DNA of 64,000 bases from an uncultured Acetatifactor sp. (GTDB lineage Bacteria > Bacillota > Clostridia > Lachnospirales > Lachnospiraceae): contig CAJUCE010000015.1 of NCBI GenBank assembly GCA_910584865.1, forward strand, positions 1-64,000, in the 5' to 3' direction. Both the position numbers and the translations under genes were made by a program. The notes beneath the pieces are model-generated. The model ran no database searches. It was not told where the DNA came from and saw nothing but the letters and a program-made list of their open reading frames with translations. This document shows, in pieces, positions 25,890 to 34,297 of the stretch (the stretch's first letter is position 1; every line of letters starts with the position of its first letter).

Positions 25890-26837
25890 TCAGAACACAG
25901 GAAAAACCCGTGCGGCCCGGCGGATTTCCTCTAACAGGTCACAGGGAACAAACAGCTTCCCATAACCGCACCCCAGATCCAGTCCCGGTTTGTTGGCGCC
26001 GTGAAAGTCGCTGCCGCCGCTGATTAAGAGGCCATACTTTGCCGCCAGCTGCCGCATCTGGCGCTCTTCGGCGCAGGTATAGGTGCTGTAGACGGCCTCC
26101 AGCCCGATCAGACCGTTTTCCTTAAGCTCTGCTACCAAATCCTCCAGCCGGCTGTCGCTCATATGATATAACCGGGGATGGGCCAGTATGGGGACACCCC
26201 CGGCGTCCAATATCAGCTGCACCGCCTGTACGGGAGTGACCTTTTCCCGGGGAATGTAACAGGAACAATGATCTCCGATATAGCGTTCAAAAGCCTCCAC
26301 CATGCTGTTGATATAGCCGTGATTAAGCATATACTTTGCATAATGGGCTCTGGTAATGACGGCGTCAGGAAATTCAGCCAGCAAATCTTCGTAGGTGACA
26401 AAGATGCCGGCTTCCTGTAATTTGCGGCACATTTTCCAGTTCCTGTTGACTCTGGAGTCCACGAATTCCTGGAGCTTTTGGTTGAAGCCTTCGTTGTGAT
26501 AATCGATGAACAGCCCCACAATATGCACATCCTGTTTTTGGTATTCCGTGGAAAATTCGATGCCGGGTATCACTTCCGGAACCGATCCGGCTCTGGACGG
26601 GGCTTTGCCTGCAAGCGCCGGAGAAGTGACTTCCCCGGAGGCGCCGAAAGCTCCGTTATCTGTTTTTCTCAGGAGCGTTTCCGCATACCGGATGGCATTG
26701 TCCAGCCCGCTCACCGTATCGTGATCCGTGAGGGCGAAAGCCTTTAAACCTTTCTCCATGGCATAATCCACAAGCTGTGTGGGAGAGAATGTGCCGTCCG
26801 AGCAATTGGAATGCACGTGTAAATCAATCGCCTGCAT
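25890..26837 (-). CDS. PHP-domain phosphoesterase
   Basis: 315 residues, minus strand. Metal-ligand motifs of the PHP fold: DLHVHSNCSDGT (motif I), LTDHDT (II), GIEFSTEY (III), ILAHPRLYH and GSDFHG (IV). The architecture is that of the YciV/TrpH group, which hydrolyses nucleotide 3',5'-bisphosphates or 5' ends of short RNA. An extra Ala/Ser/Pro-rich segment (about residues 66-88, GASGEVTSPALAGKAPS) interrupts the region between motifs II and III, unusual for the family. AGGAGG precedes the ATG. It starts 12 bp after the ABC-F gene and is co-transcribed with it. Confidence 0.9.
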   Translation of the reverse strand: MQAIDLHVHSNCSDGTFSPTQLVDYAMEKGLKAFALTDHDTVSGLDNAIRYAETLLRKTDNGAFGASGEVTSPALAGKAPSRAGSVPEVIPGIEFSTEYQKQDVHIVGLFIDYHNEGFNQKLQEFVDSRVNRNWKMCRKLQEAGIFVTYEDLLAEFPDAVITRAHYAKYMLNHGYINSMVEAFERYIGDHCSCYIPREKVTPVQAVQLILDAGGVPILAHPRLYHMSDSRLEDLVAELKENGLIGLEAVYSTYTCAEERQMRQLAAKYGLLISGGSDFHGANKPGLDLGCGYGKLFVPCDLLEEIRRAARVFPVF

Positions 26838-26849
26838 AGTGACCTCCTG

Positions 26850-28487
26850 TTAAAAGTCCTCCTCTTCCTTCTGGGCAGTAAATACGGTACGTTTTCTGGC
26901 CATCTCGTCGTTGGCCAGATACTCATCGTAGGTAGTGATTTTGTCCACGATCTTCCCGTCCGGCAGTATCTCGATGATGCGGTTGGCGGTAGTCTGGACA
27001 AACTGGTGGTCATGGCAGGAGAACAATGCCACGCCGGGGAACTTGATCAATCCGTTGTTCAGGGAAGTGATGGATTCCATGTCCAGGTGGTTGGTGGGCT
27101 CGTCAAACACAAGGCAGTTGGCGCCGCTGATCATCATCTTGGATAACAGACAGCGGACCTTCTCGCCTCCGGAGAGGATTTTTACCCTTTTGACGCCGTC
27201 TTCTCCGGCAAACAGCATACGGCCCAAAAATCCCCGTACATAGGTCACATCCTTCACGGGAGAGTAACCGGTGAGCCATTCCGCGATGGTTAAATCATTG
27301 TCGAATTCCGCCGTGCTGTCCTTGGGGAAATACGCCTGAGAGGTGGTGACGCCCCATTTGTAGCTTCCTTCATCCGGATCCAGCTCTCCCATGAGAATCT
27401 GGAACAGAGTGGTCTTGGCAAGCTCCTGGCCGCCGACGAAAGCGATCTTGTCGTCATGCCCCATGATAAAGGATACATCGTCCAAAACTTTTTCGCCGTT
27501 TATCGTTTTTGATAAATGCTCCACAGTGAGCACTTCGTTTCCGATTTCACGGTCCGGCCGGAAGTCAATATAGGGATATTTTCTGCTGGAAGGCTTCATG
27601 GTATCCAGCTCGATTTTCTCCAGGGCGCGTTTTCTGGAGGTAGCCTGCTTGGACTTGGAAGCATTGGCGGAGAAACGGGATATGAATTCCTGCAGCTCCT
27701 TGATCTTTTCTTCCTTCTTCTTGTTGGCCTCCTTCATCTGACGAATCAGCAGCTGGCTGGATTCATACCAGAAATCATAGTTGCCGGCATAGAGCTGAAT
27801 CTTGCCATAGTCGATATCCGCCGTATGGGTACAGACTTTATTCAGGAAATAGCGGTCATGGGAAACCACGATGACCGTATTATCGAAATCGATCAGGAAA
27901 TTCTCCAGCCAGGAGATAGCATCCAGATCCAGATGGTTAGTGGGCTCGTCCAGCAGCAGAATGTCCGGATTGCCGAAGAGAGCCTTTGCCAGAAGGACTT
28001 TCACCTTGATACTGCCGTCAAGATCCTTCATAGTGGAATAATGCAGATCCGGGCCGATTCCCAGACCGTTTAAAAGCATGGCGGCATTGGATTCCGCCTC
28101 CCAGCCGTCCATCTCCGCGAATTCCCCTTCCAGCTCGCTGGCGCGGATGCCGTCCTCATCGGAAAAGTCTTCCTTGGCATAGATGGCATCCTTCTCCTTC
28201 ATAATCTCATACAGACGCGCGTTTCCCATGATCACCGTGTCCATGACAGGATATTCGTCGTATTTGAAATGATCCTGTTCCAGCACGGAGAGACGCTGCC
28301 CCGGTGTGATGGTGATATCCCCCCTGGTGGTCTCCAGGTCACCTGACAGAATTCGTAAAAAGGTAGATTTCCCCGCACCGTTGGCGCCGATGACACCGTA
28401 GCAGTTCCCCTCGGTGAATTTAATGTTGACATCTTCGAATAACGCTTTTTTGCCGATTCGCAAGGTTACGTTGTTTACACTGATCAT
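26850..28487 (-). CDS. ABC-F ATPase (ribosome-associated, YbiT/EttA-like)
   Basis: 545 residues with two nucleotide-binding domains and no membrane helices. Walker A motifs: GANGAGKST (first), GGQELAKTT (second, degenerate). Walker B: ILLLDEPTNHLD and LVFDEPTNHLD; the signature of the second is LSGGEKVRCL. The linker between them (about 230-300) is Lys/Glu-rich. ABC-F proteins act on translating ribosomes; some confer antibiotic resistance. In the second domain the Walker A reads GQELAKTT instead of GxNGxGKST, a substitution seen in the YbiT group. It has its own promoter (28591-28618). Confidence 0.92.
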   Translation of the reverse strand: MISVNNVTLRIGKKALFEDVNIKFTEGNCYGVIGANGAGKSTFLRILSGDLETTRGDITITPGQRLSVLEQDHFKYDEYPVMDTVIMGNARLYEIMKEKDAIYAKEDFSDEDGIRASELEGEFAEMDGWEAESNAAMLLNGLGIGPDLHYSTMKDLDGSIKVKVLLAKALFGNPDILLLDEPTNHLDLDAISWLENFLIDFDNTVIVVSHDRYFLNKVCTHTADIDYGKIQLYAGNYDFWYESSQLLIRQMKEANKKKEEKIKELQEFISRFSANASKSKQATSRKRALEKIELDTMKPSSRKYPYIDFRPDREIGNEVLTVEHLSKTINGEKVLDDVSFIMGHDDKIAFVGGQELAKTTLFQILMGELDPDEGSYKWGVTTSQAYFPKDSTAEFDNDLTIAEWLTGYSPVKDVTYVRGFLGRMLFAGEDGVKRVKILSGGEKVRCLLSKMMISGANCLVFDEPTNHLDMESITSLNNGLIKFPGVALFSCHDHQFVQTTANRIIEILPDGKIVDKITTYDEYLANDEMARKRTVFTAQKEEEDF

Positions 28488-28553
28488 TATAAAACCTCAC
28501 TTCCCGTGCCTGTCGGGGAACCAGAGTCCGCCCGGCACTTTATTTTCGCTTGG

Positions 28554-28585
28554 ATGCATTTCTTCTATATTAAAATGCATTTCTT
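28554..28585 (-). repeat. Two 11-bp direct repeats in the ABC-F leader
   Basis: ATGCATTTCTT occurs at 28554-28564 and 28575-28585 (period 21 bp, two helical turns) just downstream of the ABC-F transcription start. It could be an operator; no factor is assigned. The 28640-28790 remainder of this gap shows no gene. Confidence 0.45.
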
Positions 28586-28590
28586 ATACC

Positions 28591-28618
28591 ATTATACACA
28601 AAAGGGCCGAATAAGCAA
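28591..28618 (-). promoter_or_regulatory. Promoter of the ABC-F/PHP operon
   Basis: On the minus strand: TTGCTT (28618-28613), 16-bp spacer, TATAAT (28596-28591). The leader before the ABC-F start is about 97 nt. Confidence 0.75.
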
Positions 28619-28792
28619 GGAAATTTATTCCGGAGGGAAAAATTCCGCAAACGGGAGAATGGGGACTGGTTTTGGTCTGTCCCTGCCTGTCGGGATCCCG
28701 GCGACACTATTGGGATGCATCTGATGCGGCCGGGTATGGCTGCATCCGCGGAAATAATGCTTGTGACCGCCGGGAACGTGACAGGGAAGAGA

Positions 28793-29323
28793 TTACAGCC
28801 GGGTAATTTGGGCCGCGGCATCGTAGGTATGGGGCTCCTTGACGACAGCCTTATGGCCGAAAGCGATGGCGATCTTGTATTCATAGGAAGGTGGCAGTCT
28901 CAGAGCCTCGGAGAAATAGGATTTCTTCTCCCCCAGTATGGCGTCGGAGATGCAGCCGATGATCAGATTTCCCAGGCCGATGGATTCCGCGGCCAGGGCC
29001 ATATTTTCCACAGCAATCCCGGCGTCCAGGGTACCCCATTTAAAGTTTGCGTCAGCACTGATAATGACGACAACGGGGGCTTCATAGTAGAAATTGTGGG
29101 GCGGAGCCGTGATATTGCGGAGCCGGTTTTTCTCCTCCTCCAGCTCCTGCAGGACGGGATGGGAGCCGTCCAGTACAGTGAAGTGGATTTCCTGTCTGTT
29201 TGCCGCGGTAGGTGCCTGCAGGCCCGCATGGAGCAGGATCCCCAATTCTTCCTCCGTGAGCGCATCGCCGGTATAGCCTCTTGTGGAGCTTCGTTCTTTG
29301 ATGGTTTCGATGACTTTGTTCAT
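28793..29323 (-). CDS. Nitroreductase-family flavoprotein
   Basis: 176 residues, minus strand. Starts with the FMN-binding ETIKERSSTRGYTGDALTEEEL. Middle PTAANRQEIHF and C-terminal AVENMALAAESIGLGNLIIG are family signatures. This short form (under 180 residues) is the FMN-dependent NAD(P)H oxidoreductase type. The ATG is preceded by AGGAGG and a promoter lies just upstream (29368-29395). Substrate unknown. Confidence 0.92.
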   Translation of the reverse strand: MNKVIETIKERSSTRGYTGDALTEEELGILLHAGLQAPTAANRQEIHFTVLDGSHPVLQELEEEKNRLRNITAPPHNFYYEAPVVVIISADANFKWGTLDAGIAVENMALAAESIGLGNLIIGCISDAILGEKKSYFSEALRLPPSYEYKIAIAFGHKAVVKEPHTYDAAAQITRL

Positions 29324-29367
29324 TGTTGGCCTCCTTTTGGAAATTTTTTTCTGTATTTTGTTTCTTT

Positions 29368-29395
29368 ATTGTACCACTTTTGACTAAAAATTCAA
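29368..29395 (-). promoter_or_regulatory. Promoter of the nitroreductase gene
   Basis: Minus strand TTGAAT (29395-29390), 16-bp spacer, TACAAT (29373-29368). Confidence 0.6.
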
Positions 29396-29525
29396 GTTGG
29401 CGGCAGATTTGAATTCTTTGAAGCCGGGAAAATTAACTGCATCCGTTGGCCCAGCCGGTTGACGCCGGGACGGCTGCCTGTTACAATGAACGCATCTAAG
29501 TACCCCAAGGACAAGGCTGAAGAAA

Positions 29526-29790
29526 GTGTATCAGAGGTCAAATATATTACGGTGGAAGCAGTCCCTGAGCGATGTGATGGGGATTCCCCTGAAGGAGATG
29601 AGGGAGGTGCGGATAACCGCACCCTTTCTAGTATGGAAACGGAGAGTCAGGCAGAAGCAGGGGATTCTGGACATGGCGCTGAAACTGAACAGAGGTATTG
29701 AGGGACGGAAGCGGTAGACGACTGGATCCGCATGCTTAATGCGGATAGCGAGGAGAAGAGCAGGATTGACGATGAAAGAAAAGATTTGAT
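29526..29790 (+). pseudogene. Decayed Rpn-family (PD-(D/E)XK) nuclease remnant
   Basis: Two frame-shifted pieces: 29526-29717 encodes SLSDVMGIPLKEMREVRI...QKQGILDMALKLN, resembling the N-terminus of Rpn nucleases; another frame from about 29714 encodes VDDWIRMLNADSEE, resembling their C-terminal region. The central catalytic part is missing and there is no usable start for a joined protein. It occupies the 29324-29908 gap; the rest of the gap has no gene. The assignment rests on family memory and is moderate. Confidence 0.4.
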
Positions 29791-29908
29791 ATTCCATACC
29801 GAATCGATTATAGTAATATTGGATATTGAAATAGCAGAAAAATTTGTTAAAGCCATATGCAGAGGGGATTGCCGTATTTGAAATTAGAAGGCGAGGAGGA
29901 AAAACACG

Positions 29909-30769
29909 ATGCAAGACCTATTCACAAATGAATCACCATCCGTTTCCACTGCCCGTATCCTCTATACCCCTTCGCCCTTCGCGAGATCCTCCCTCCTCCA
30001 TCTGCAGGAGGTTGGTTCTCTGACGGCGATCAGGCCCCACACCAGCAGGCGTGAGAAGCTCCAGTCTTACCTTTGCTTTGTAGTGGAGGCCGGCGAGGGC
30101 GAGTTGGCCTATGAGGGGAAAAATTACGCGCTGAGGGCCGGTGATGTGGTTTTTATTGACTGCCGGAAGGCGTACAGCCATAGTACGAATGAATTCCTTT
30201 GGTCTCTAAAGTGGTGCCATTTTTACGGTACGTCCATGTCTGCGGTCTGGGAAAAGTATCGGGAGCGCGGAGGTAAGACGGTGTTTCATCCTGCGAATCG
30301 CTGCTCATTTTCGAACCTGTTGTCGGAGATTTACACATTGGCTTCTTCACAGGATTACATCCGCGATATGCGGATTAATGAGAAGTTAAGCAGATTGCTG
30401 ACCCTTCTCATGGAACAGTCCTGGCATCCGGAAGGCGGCATGATTTCTAAGAGAAGGAGAGAAATGGAGAAAGTAAAAATCTATCTGGACGAACATTTTA
30501 CCGAGAAGATCAGGCTGGCTGATCTGTCCGAGCGTTTTTTTATGAACAAGTATTATTTGACCCGGGTTTTTAAAGAGATTTACGGCGCTACAATCAGCCA
30601 TTATGTTTTGTCCAGGCGTATTACAAGGGCGAAGCAGCTGGTCCGCTTTTCCGATATGACAATGGATGAGATCGCCGCGGCTGTGGGAATGAATGACGCG
30701 AACTATTTCAGCAGAGCTTTCCGGAAGATTGAGGGTGTCAGTCCTACAGAGTATCAAAAGCAGTGGTAG
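29909..30769 (+). CDS. AraC-family transcriptional regulator
   Basis: 286 residues. N-terminal cupin-like sensing domain (about 20-150, GELAYEGKNYALRAGDVVFID). C-terminal two-HTH AraC domain (about 185-286) with LADLSERFFMNKYYLTRVFKEIYG and MTMDEIAAAVGMNDANYFSRAFRKIEGVSP. A GAGGAGG ribosome-binding site precedes the ATG. It lies 133 bp upstream of gmd in the same direction, so it may control the GDP-fucose genes; the inducer (possibly fucose or a derivative) is inference. Confidence 0.95.
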   Translation: MQDLFTNESPSVSTARILYTPSPFARSSLLHLQEVGSLTAIRPHTSRREKLQSYLCFVVEAGEGELAYEGKNYALRAGDVVFIDCRKAYSHSTNEFLWSLKWCHFYGTSMSAVWEKYRERGGKTVFHPANRCSFSNLLSEIYTLASSQDYIRDMRINEKLSRLLTLLMEQSWHPEGGMISKRRREMEKVKIYLDEHFTEKIRLADLSERFFMNKYYLTRVFKEIYGATISHYVLSRRITRAKQLVRFSDMTMDEIAAAVGMNDANYFSRAFRKIEGVSPTEYQKQW

Positions 30770-30902
30770 GAACAGGACAAAGCTGTGGGAAAGAGCCGCA
30801 ATAAGTCAATCCAGTGCTAATTTTTCTGCAGATTTGCACTTCAATACGGCTGGTGGATTCTGTAAAATAGTGGAAGAAAACAATAAAAGAGAGGTTCGAC
30901 AT

Positions 30903-31946
30903 ATGAAGAAAGCACTTATTACCGGTATTACCGGTCAGGACGGTTCCTATCTTGCAGAGTTTCTCCTGGAGAAAGGCTATGAGGTGTACGGCATTGTCCG
31001 CCGGGCATCTGTTTCCAACACTGGCCGTATTGACCATATTTTGGATAGGATTACCTTGTATGACGGCGATCTGTCCGATTCCGCCGGTCTGATCCGTATC
31101 ATCGGCGAAACCGAGCCTGACGAGATCTATAATCTGGCCGCACAGAGCCATGTGCAGTTCTCCTTTGATGCGCCGGAATATTCCGGGGACGTGGATGGAG
31201 TAGGCGTCCTGCGGATTCTGGAGGCCGTGCGTGTCTGCGGGCTCATCGGCAAGACCAAAGTGTATCAGGCTTCTACTTCTGAGCTGTATGGCAAGGTGGA
31301 AGAGGTTCCGCAGAGCGAGACCACGCCTTTTCATCCATATTCCCCGTACGCGGTGGCCAAGCAGTATGGCTTCTGGATGGTGAAGGAGTATCGTGAGGCG
31401 TATGGCATGTTTGCGGTCAACGGGATTCTGTTCAACCATGAGTCCGAACGCCGCGGCGCGAATTTTGTCACCCGCAAGATCACGCTGGCGGCAGGCCGCA
31501 TCGCCGAGGGGCTTCAGGATCATCTGGAGCTGGGCAACATGGATTCTCTGCGGGATTGGGGGTATGCCAGGGATTATGTGGAGTGTATGTGGCTCATCAT
31601 GCAGCAGGAGAAGCCGGAGGATTTCGTCATTGCCACCGGCGTGCAGCACAGTGTCCGTGATTTCACTGAGAAGGCCTTTGCTGCCAACGGCATCACCATC
31701 CTCTGGGAGGGTGAGGGAATCAATGAGAAAGGTTATGATGCGGCCACCGGCAAGATGCTGGTCAGCGTGAATCCTCAGTGGTTCCGTCCCACTGACGTGG
31801 ACAACCTGTTAGGCGATCCTACGAAGGCGAAGACGCTCCTTGGCTGGAATCCGCAGAAAACCAGCTATGAGCAGCTGGTTGAGATTATGGCAAAACATGA
31901 TCGCAGGCTTGCCAGAGGTGAGAAGGCGATGAGGGAGGTTGAGTGA
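30903..31946 (+). CDS. gmd: GDP-mannose 4,6-dehydratase
   Basis: 347 residues; converts GDP-D-mannose to GDP-4-keto-6-deoxymannose, first step of GDP-L-fucose synthesis. The NADP Rossmann motif is ALITGITGQDGSYLAEFL. The SDR triad is intact (TSELYGK, then YSPYAVAKQYG, Tyr-x-x-x-Lys). FNHESERRG is typical of Gmd. ATG 30903 follows GAGAGGTTCGACAT; ATG codons upstream are inside the AraC gene. It overlaps fcl in an operon (two bases apart). Confidence 0.97.
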   Translation: MKKALITGITGQDGSYLAEFLLEKGYEVYGIVRRASVSNTGRIDHILDRITLYDGDLSDSAGLIRIIGETEPDEIYNLAAQSHVQFSFDAPEYSGDVDGVGVLRILEAVRVCGLIGKTKVYQASTSELYGKVEEVPQSETTPFHPYSPYAVAKQYGFWMVKEYREAYGMFAVNGILFNHESERRGANFVTRKITLAAGRIAEGLQDHLELGNMDSLRDWGYARDYVECMWLIMQQEKPEDFVIATGVQHSVRDFTEKAFAANGITILWEGEGINEKGYDAATGKMLVSVNPQWFRPTDVDNLLGDPTKAKTLLGWNPQKTSYEQLVEIMAKHDRRLARGEKAMREVE

Positions 31947-31948
31947 TT

Positions 31949-32893
31949 ATGATGGAGAAAAATGCGAAAATTTATGTTGCCGGTCACCGCGGCATGGTAG
32001 GTTCCGCCATTGTCCGGGAGCTGAACCGGCAGGGCTATACCAATATCATCACCCGCACCCACAAGGAGCTGGATCTGTGCCGTCAGGATGCTGTGGAGGC
32101 ATTCTTCGCGGAAGAGAAGCCGGAGTATGTGTTTCTCGCTGCCGCCAGGGTGGGCGGGATTGAAGCCAATCAGAGCGCACTGGCGGATTTCATGTATGAC
32201 AATATGATTCTGGAAATGAATGTGATTCATTCCGCCTGGAAGAACGGCTGCAGGAAGCTGGAATTTTTGGGCTCGTCCTGCATCTATCCGCGTATGGCGC
32301 CTCAGCCTATGCCGGAGAGCTGCCTGCTGACAGGAGAGCTGGAGAAAACCAACGAGGCCTATGCGCTGGCAAAGATCAGCGGCCTGAAGTACTGCGAGTT
32401 TCTGAACCGTCAGTATGGTACGGACTATATCAGTGTTATGCCAACCAACCTCTATGGCCCCAACGACAATTATCATCCCACGCACAGCCATGTGCTGCCG
32501 GCCCTGATCCGCCGCTTTCATGAGGCGAAGGAGGAGGGGAGGGGCTCCGTTACCTGCTGGGGCGACGGCAGTCCGCTGCGCGAGTTCCTGTATGTGGATG
32601 ATCTGGCTAACCTATGCGTATTTTTGATGAACAATTACAGCGGAAACGAGACGGTCAATGCGGGTACTGGCAAAGAGCTGACCATCAAGGCCCTGACGGA
32701 GATGGTGGCCAAGGTAGTGGGCTATGAAGGCGAGATTCTGTGGGATACCGCAAAACCAGGCGGTACCCCCCGGAAGCTGCTGGATGTATCCAAGTCTGCC
32801 AGGCTGGGATGGACATACCGGACCGAGCTGGAGGACGGTATTCGTCTGGCCTATGAGGACTTTCTGAACAATCCCATGCGTGCGGAGCGCTGA
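31949..32893 (+). CDS. fcl: GDP-L-fucose synthase
   Basis: 314 residues; epimerase-reductase converting GDP-4-keto-6-deoxymannose to GDP-L-fucose. N-terminal VAGHRGMVGSAIVREL, the Ser in FLGSSCIYP and YALAKISGLKYCE (Tyr-x-x-x-Lys) are diagnostic, as is PTNLYGPNDNYH. GGGAGG sits upstream; ATG 31949 is preferred over 31952 and over an in-frame GTG at 31943. The previous gene ends two bases earlier. Confidence 0.96.
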   Translation: MMEKNAKIYVAGHRGMVGSAIVRELNRQGYTNIITRTHKELDLCRQDAVEAFFAEEKPEYVFLAAARVGGIEANQSALADFMYDNMILEMNVIHSAWKNGCRKLEFLGSSCIYPRMAPQPMPESCLLTGELEKTNEAYALAKISGLKYCEFLNRQYGTDYISVMPTNLYGPNDNYHPTHSHVLPALIRRFHEAKEEGRGSVTCWGDGSPLREFLYVDDLANLCVFLMNNYSGNETVNAGTGKELTIKALTEMVAKVVGYEGEILWDTAKPGGTPRKLLDVSKSARLGWTYRTELEDGIRLAYEDFLNNPMRAER

Positions 32894-32910
32894 GCGCAGG
32901 AGGTATAATC

Positions 32911-34272
32911 ATGAATATTGTATTGCTTTCCGGCGGCTCGGGCAAGCGTCTCTGGCCTCTGTCCAATGATGTCCGTTCTAAACAGTTTATTAAGATTTTC
33001 AGGCAGGAGGACGGCAGCTACGAGTCCATGGTGCAGCGGATCTACCGCCAGATCAAAAGGGCGGATGCGGATGCCGACGTGACGATTGCCACAAGCAAGT
33101 CCCAGGTATCGGCGATTCATAATCAGCTGGGCGAGGGCGTGGGCATATCGGTGGAACCCTGCCGCAGAGATACCTTTCCGGCGATTGCGTTGGCTAGCGC
33201 CTATCTGGTCGATGTGAAAAACGTAGACCCGGAGGATGCCGTGGTTGTCTGTCCGGTTGATCCTTATGTGGAGGATGCCTATTTTGAGACATTAAAAGAG
33301 TTATCTGAACAGGCCAGGAAGGGAGAAGACAATCTTGTCTTGATTGGTATCGAGCCCACTTATCCTTCCGAAAAATATGGTTACATTATTCCCGAAACAG
33401 CCGGTAAGACTGCAAAGGTCAGAAGCTTTAAGGAGAAGCCCTCTGCGGATGCGGCGAAAGAGTACATTGCGCAGGGGGCGCTCTGGAACAGCGGCGTATT
33501 TGCTTACAAGCTGAAATATATGATGGATATCGCCCACCGGCTGATCGACTTTACAGATTATTATGACCTGTTTGCCAGATATGCCGGACTGACGAAGATT
33601 TCCTTTGACTATGCCGTGGTGGAAAAAGAAGACAAGATACTTGTTCAGCGGTTTGCCGGGCAGTGGAAGGATCTGGGGACCTGGAATACGCTCACCGAAG
33701 CGATGGAGGAGAACGTTATCGGTAAGGGGGAGCTGAATGACAAATGTTCCGGCGTGCATATCATCAATGAGATGGATGTTCCGGTGCTGGCCATGGGGCT
33801 GCATGACGTGGTCATCTCGGCTTCTCCGGAAGGAATTCTGGTTTCCGACAAGGGGCAGAGCAGCTATATCAAGCCCTTTGTGGATCAGTTCGAGCAGCAG
33901 ATTATGTTTGCGGAAAAGAGCTGGGGCAGTTTCAAGGTCATTGATGTGGAAACGGAATCCCTGACCATCAAGGTGACGCTGAATCCCGGCCACAGCATGA
34001 ATTACCACAGCCACAGGAACCGGGATGAAGTGTGGGTGGTGATTTCCGGCGAGGGGAAAACCGTCATAGAAGGCAGAGAGCGGAAGATCGGGATCGGCGA
34101 TGTGATTAGCATGTCCGCAGGCCGCAGGCATACCGTATTTGCAAAAACCGAGCTGAAGATGATTGAGGTTCAGCTCGGCAGGGATATTACCGTCCAGGAT
34201 AAGGAGAAATTTGAACTGAAGAAATCGAAACGTGCCGGGAACAGAAAAAGCCGGCAATCTGTGTTGCAGTGA
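32911..34272 (+). CDS. manC: Mannose-1-phosphate guanylyltransferase with cupin domain
   Basis: 453 residues; makes GDP-mannose from mannose-1-phosphate and GTP. N-terminal nucleotidyltransferase: LLSGGSGKRLWPLS and the product-binding EKPSADAA. The C-terminal domain (about 335-440) is a cupin of the type II mannose-6-phosphate isomerase fold (NYHSHRNRDEVWVVISGEGK), as in bifunctional ManC/AlgA. AGGAGG before the ATG, 17 bp after fcl. A phosphomannomutase is not present in the window, so mannose-1-phosphate must come from elsewhere. Confidence 0.95.
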   Translation: MNIVLLSGGSGKRLWPLSNDVRSKQFIKIFRQEDGSYESMVQRIYRQIKRADADADVTIATSKSQVSAIHNQLGEGVGISVEPCRRDTFPAIALASAYLVDVKNVDPEDAVVVCPVDPYVEDAYFETLKELSEQARKGEDNLVLIGIEPTYPSEKYGYIIPETAGKTAKVRSFKEKPSADAAKEYIAQGALWNSGVFAYKLKYMMDIAHRLIDFTDYYDLFARYAGLTKISFDYAVVEKEDKILVQRFAGQWKDLGTWNTLTEAMEENVIGKGELNDKCSGVHIINEMDVPVLAMGLHDVVISASPEGILVSDKGQSSYIKPFVDQFEQQIMFAEKSWGSFKVIDVETESLTIKVTLNPGHSMNYHSHRNRDEVWVVISGEGKTVIEGRERKIGIGDVISMSAGRRHTVFAKTELKMIEVQLGRDITVQDKEKFELKKSKRAGNRKSRQSVLQ

Positions 34273-34297
34273 AAAAATGAAAAAGGATTTAACTATT

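Noticed and set aside
28488..28792. Small ORFs upstream of the ABC-F gene
   Set aside because: No ribosome-binding site or conserved motif; a leader and promoter explain this gap.
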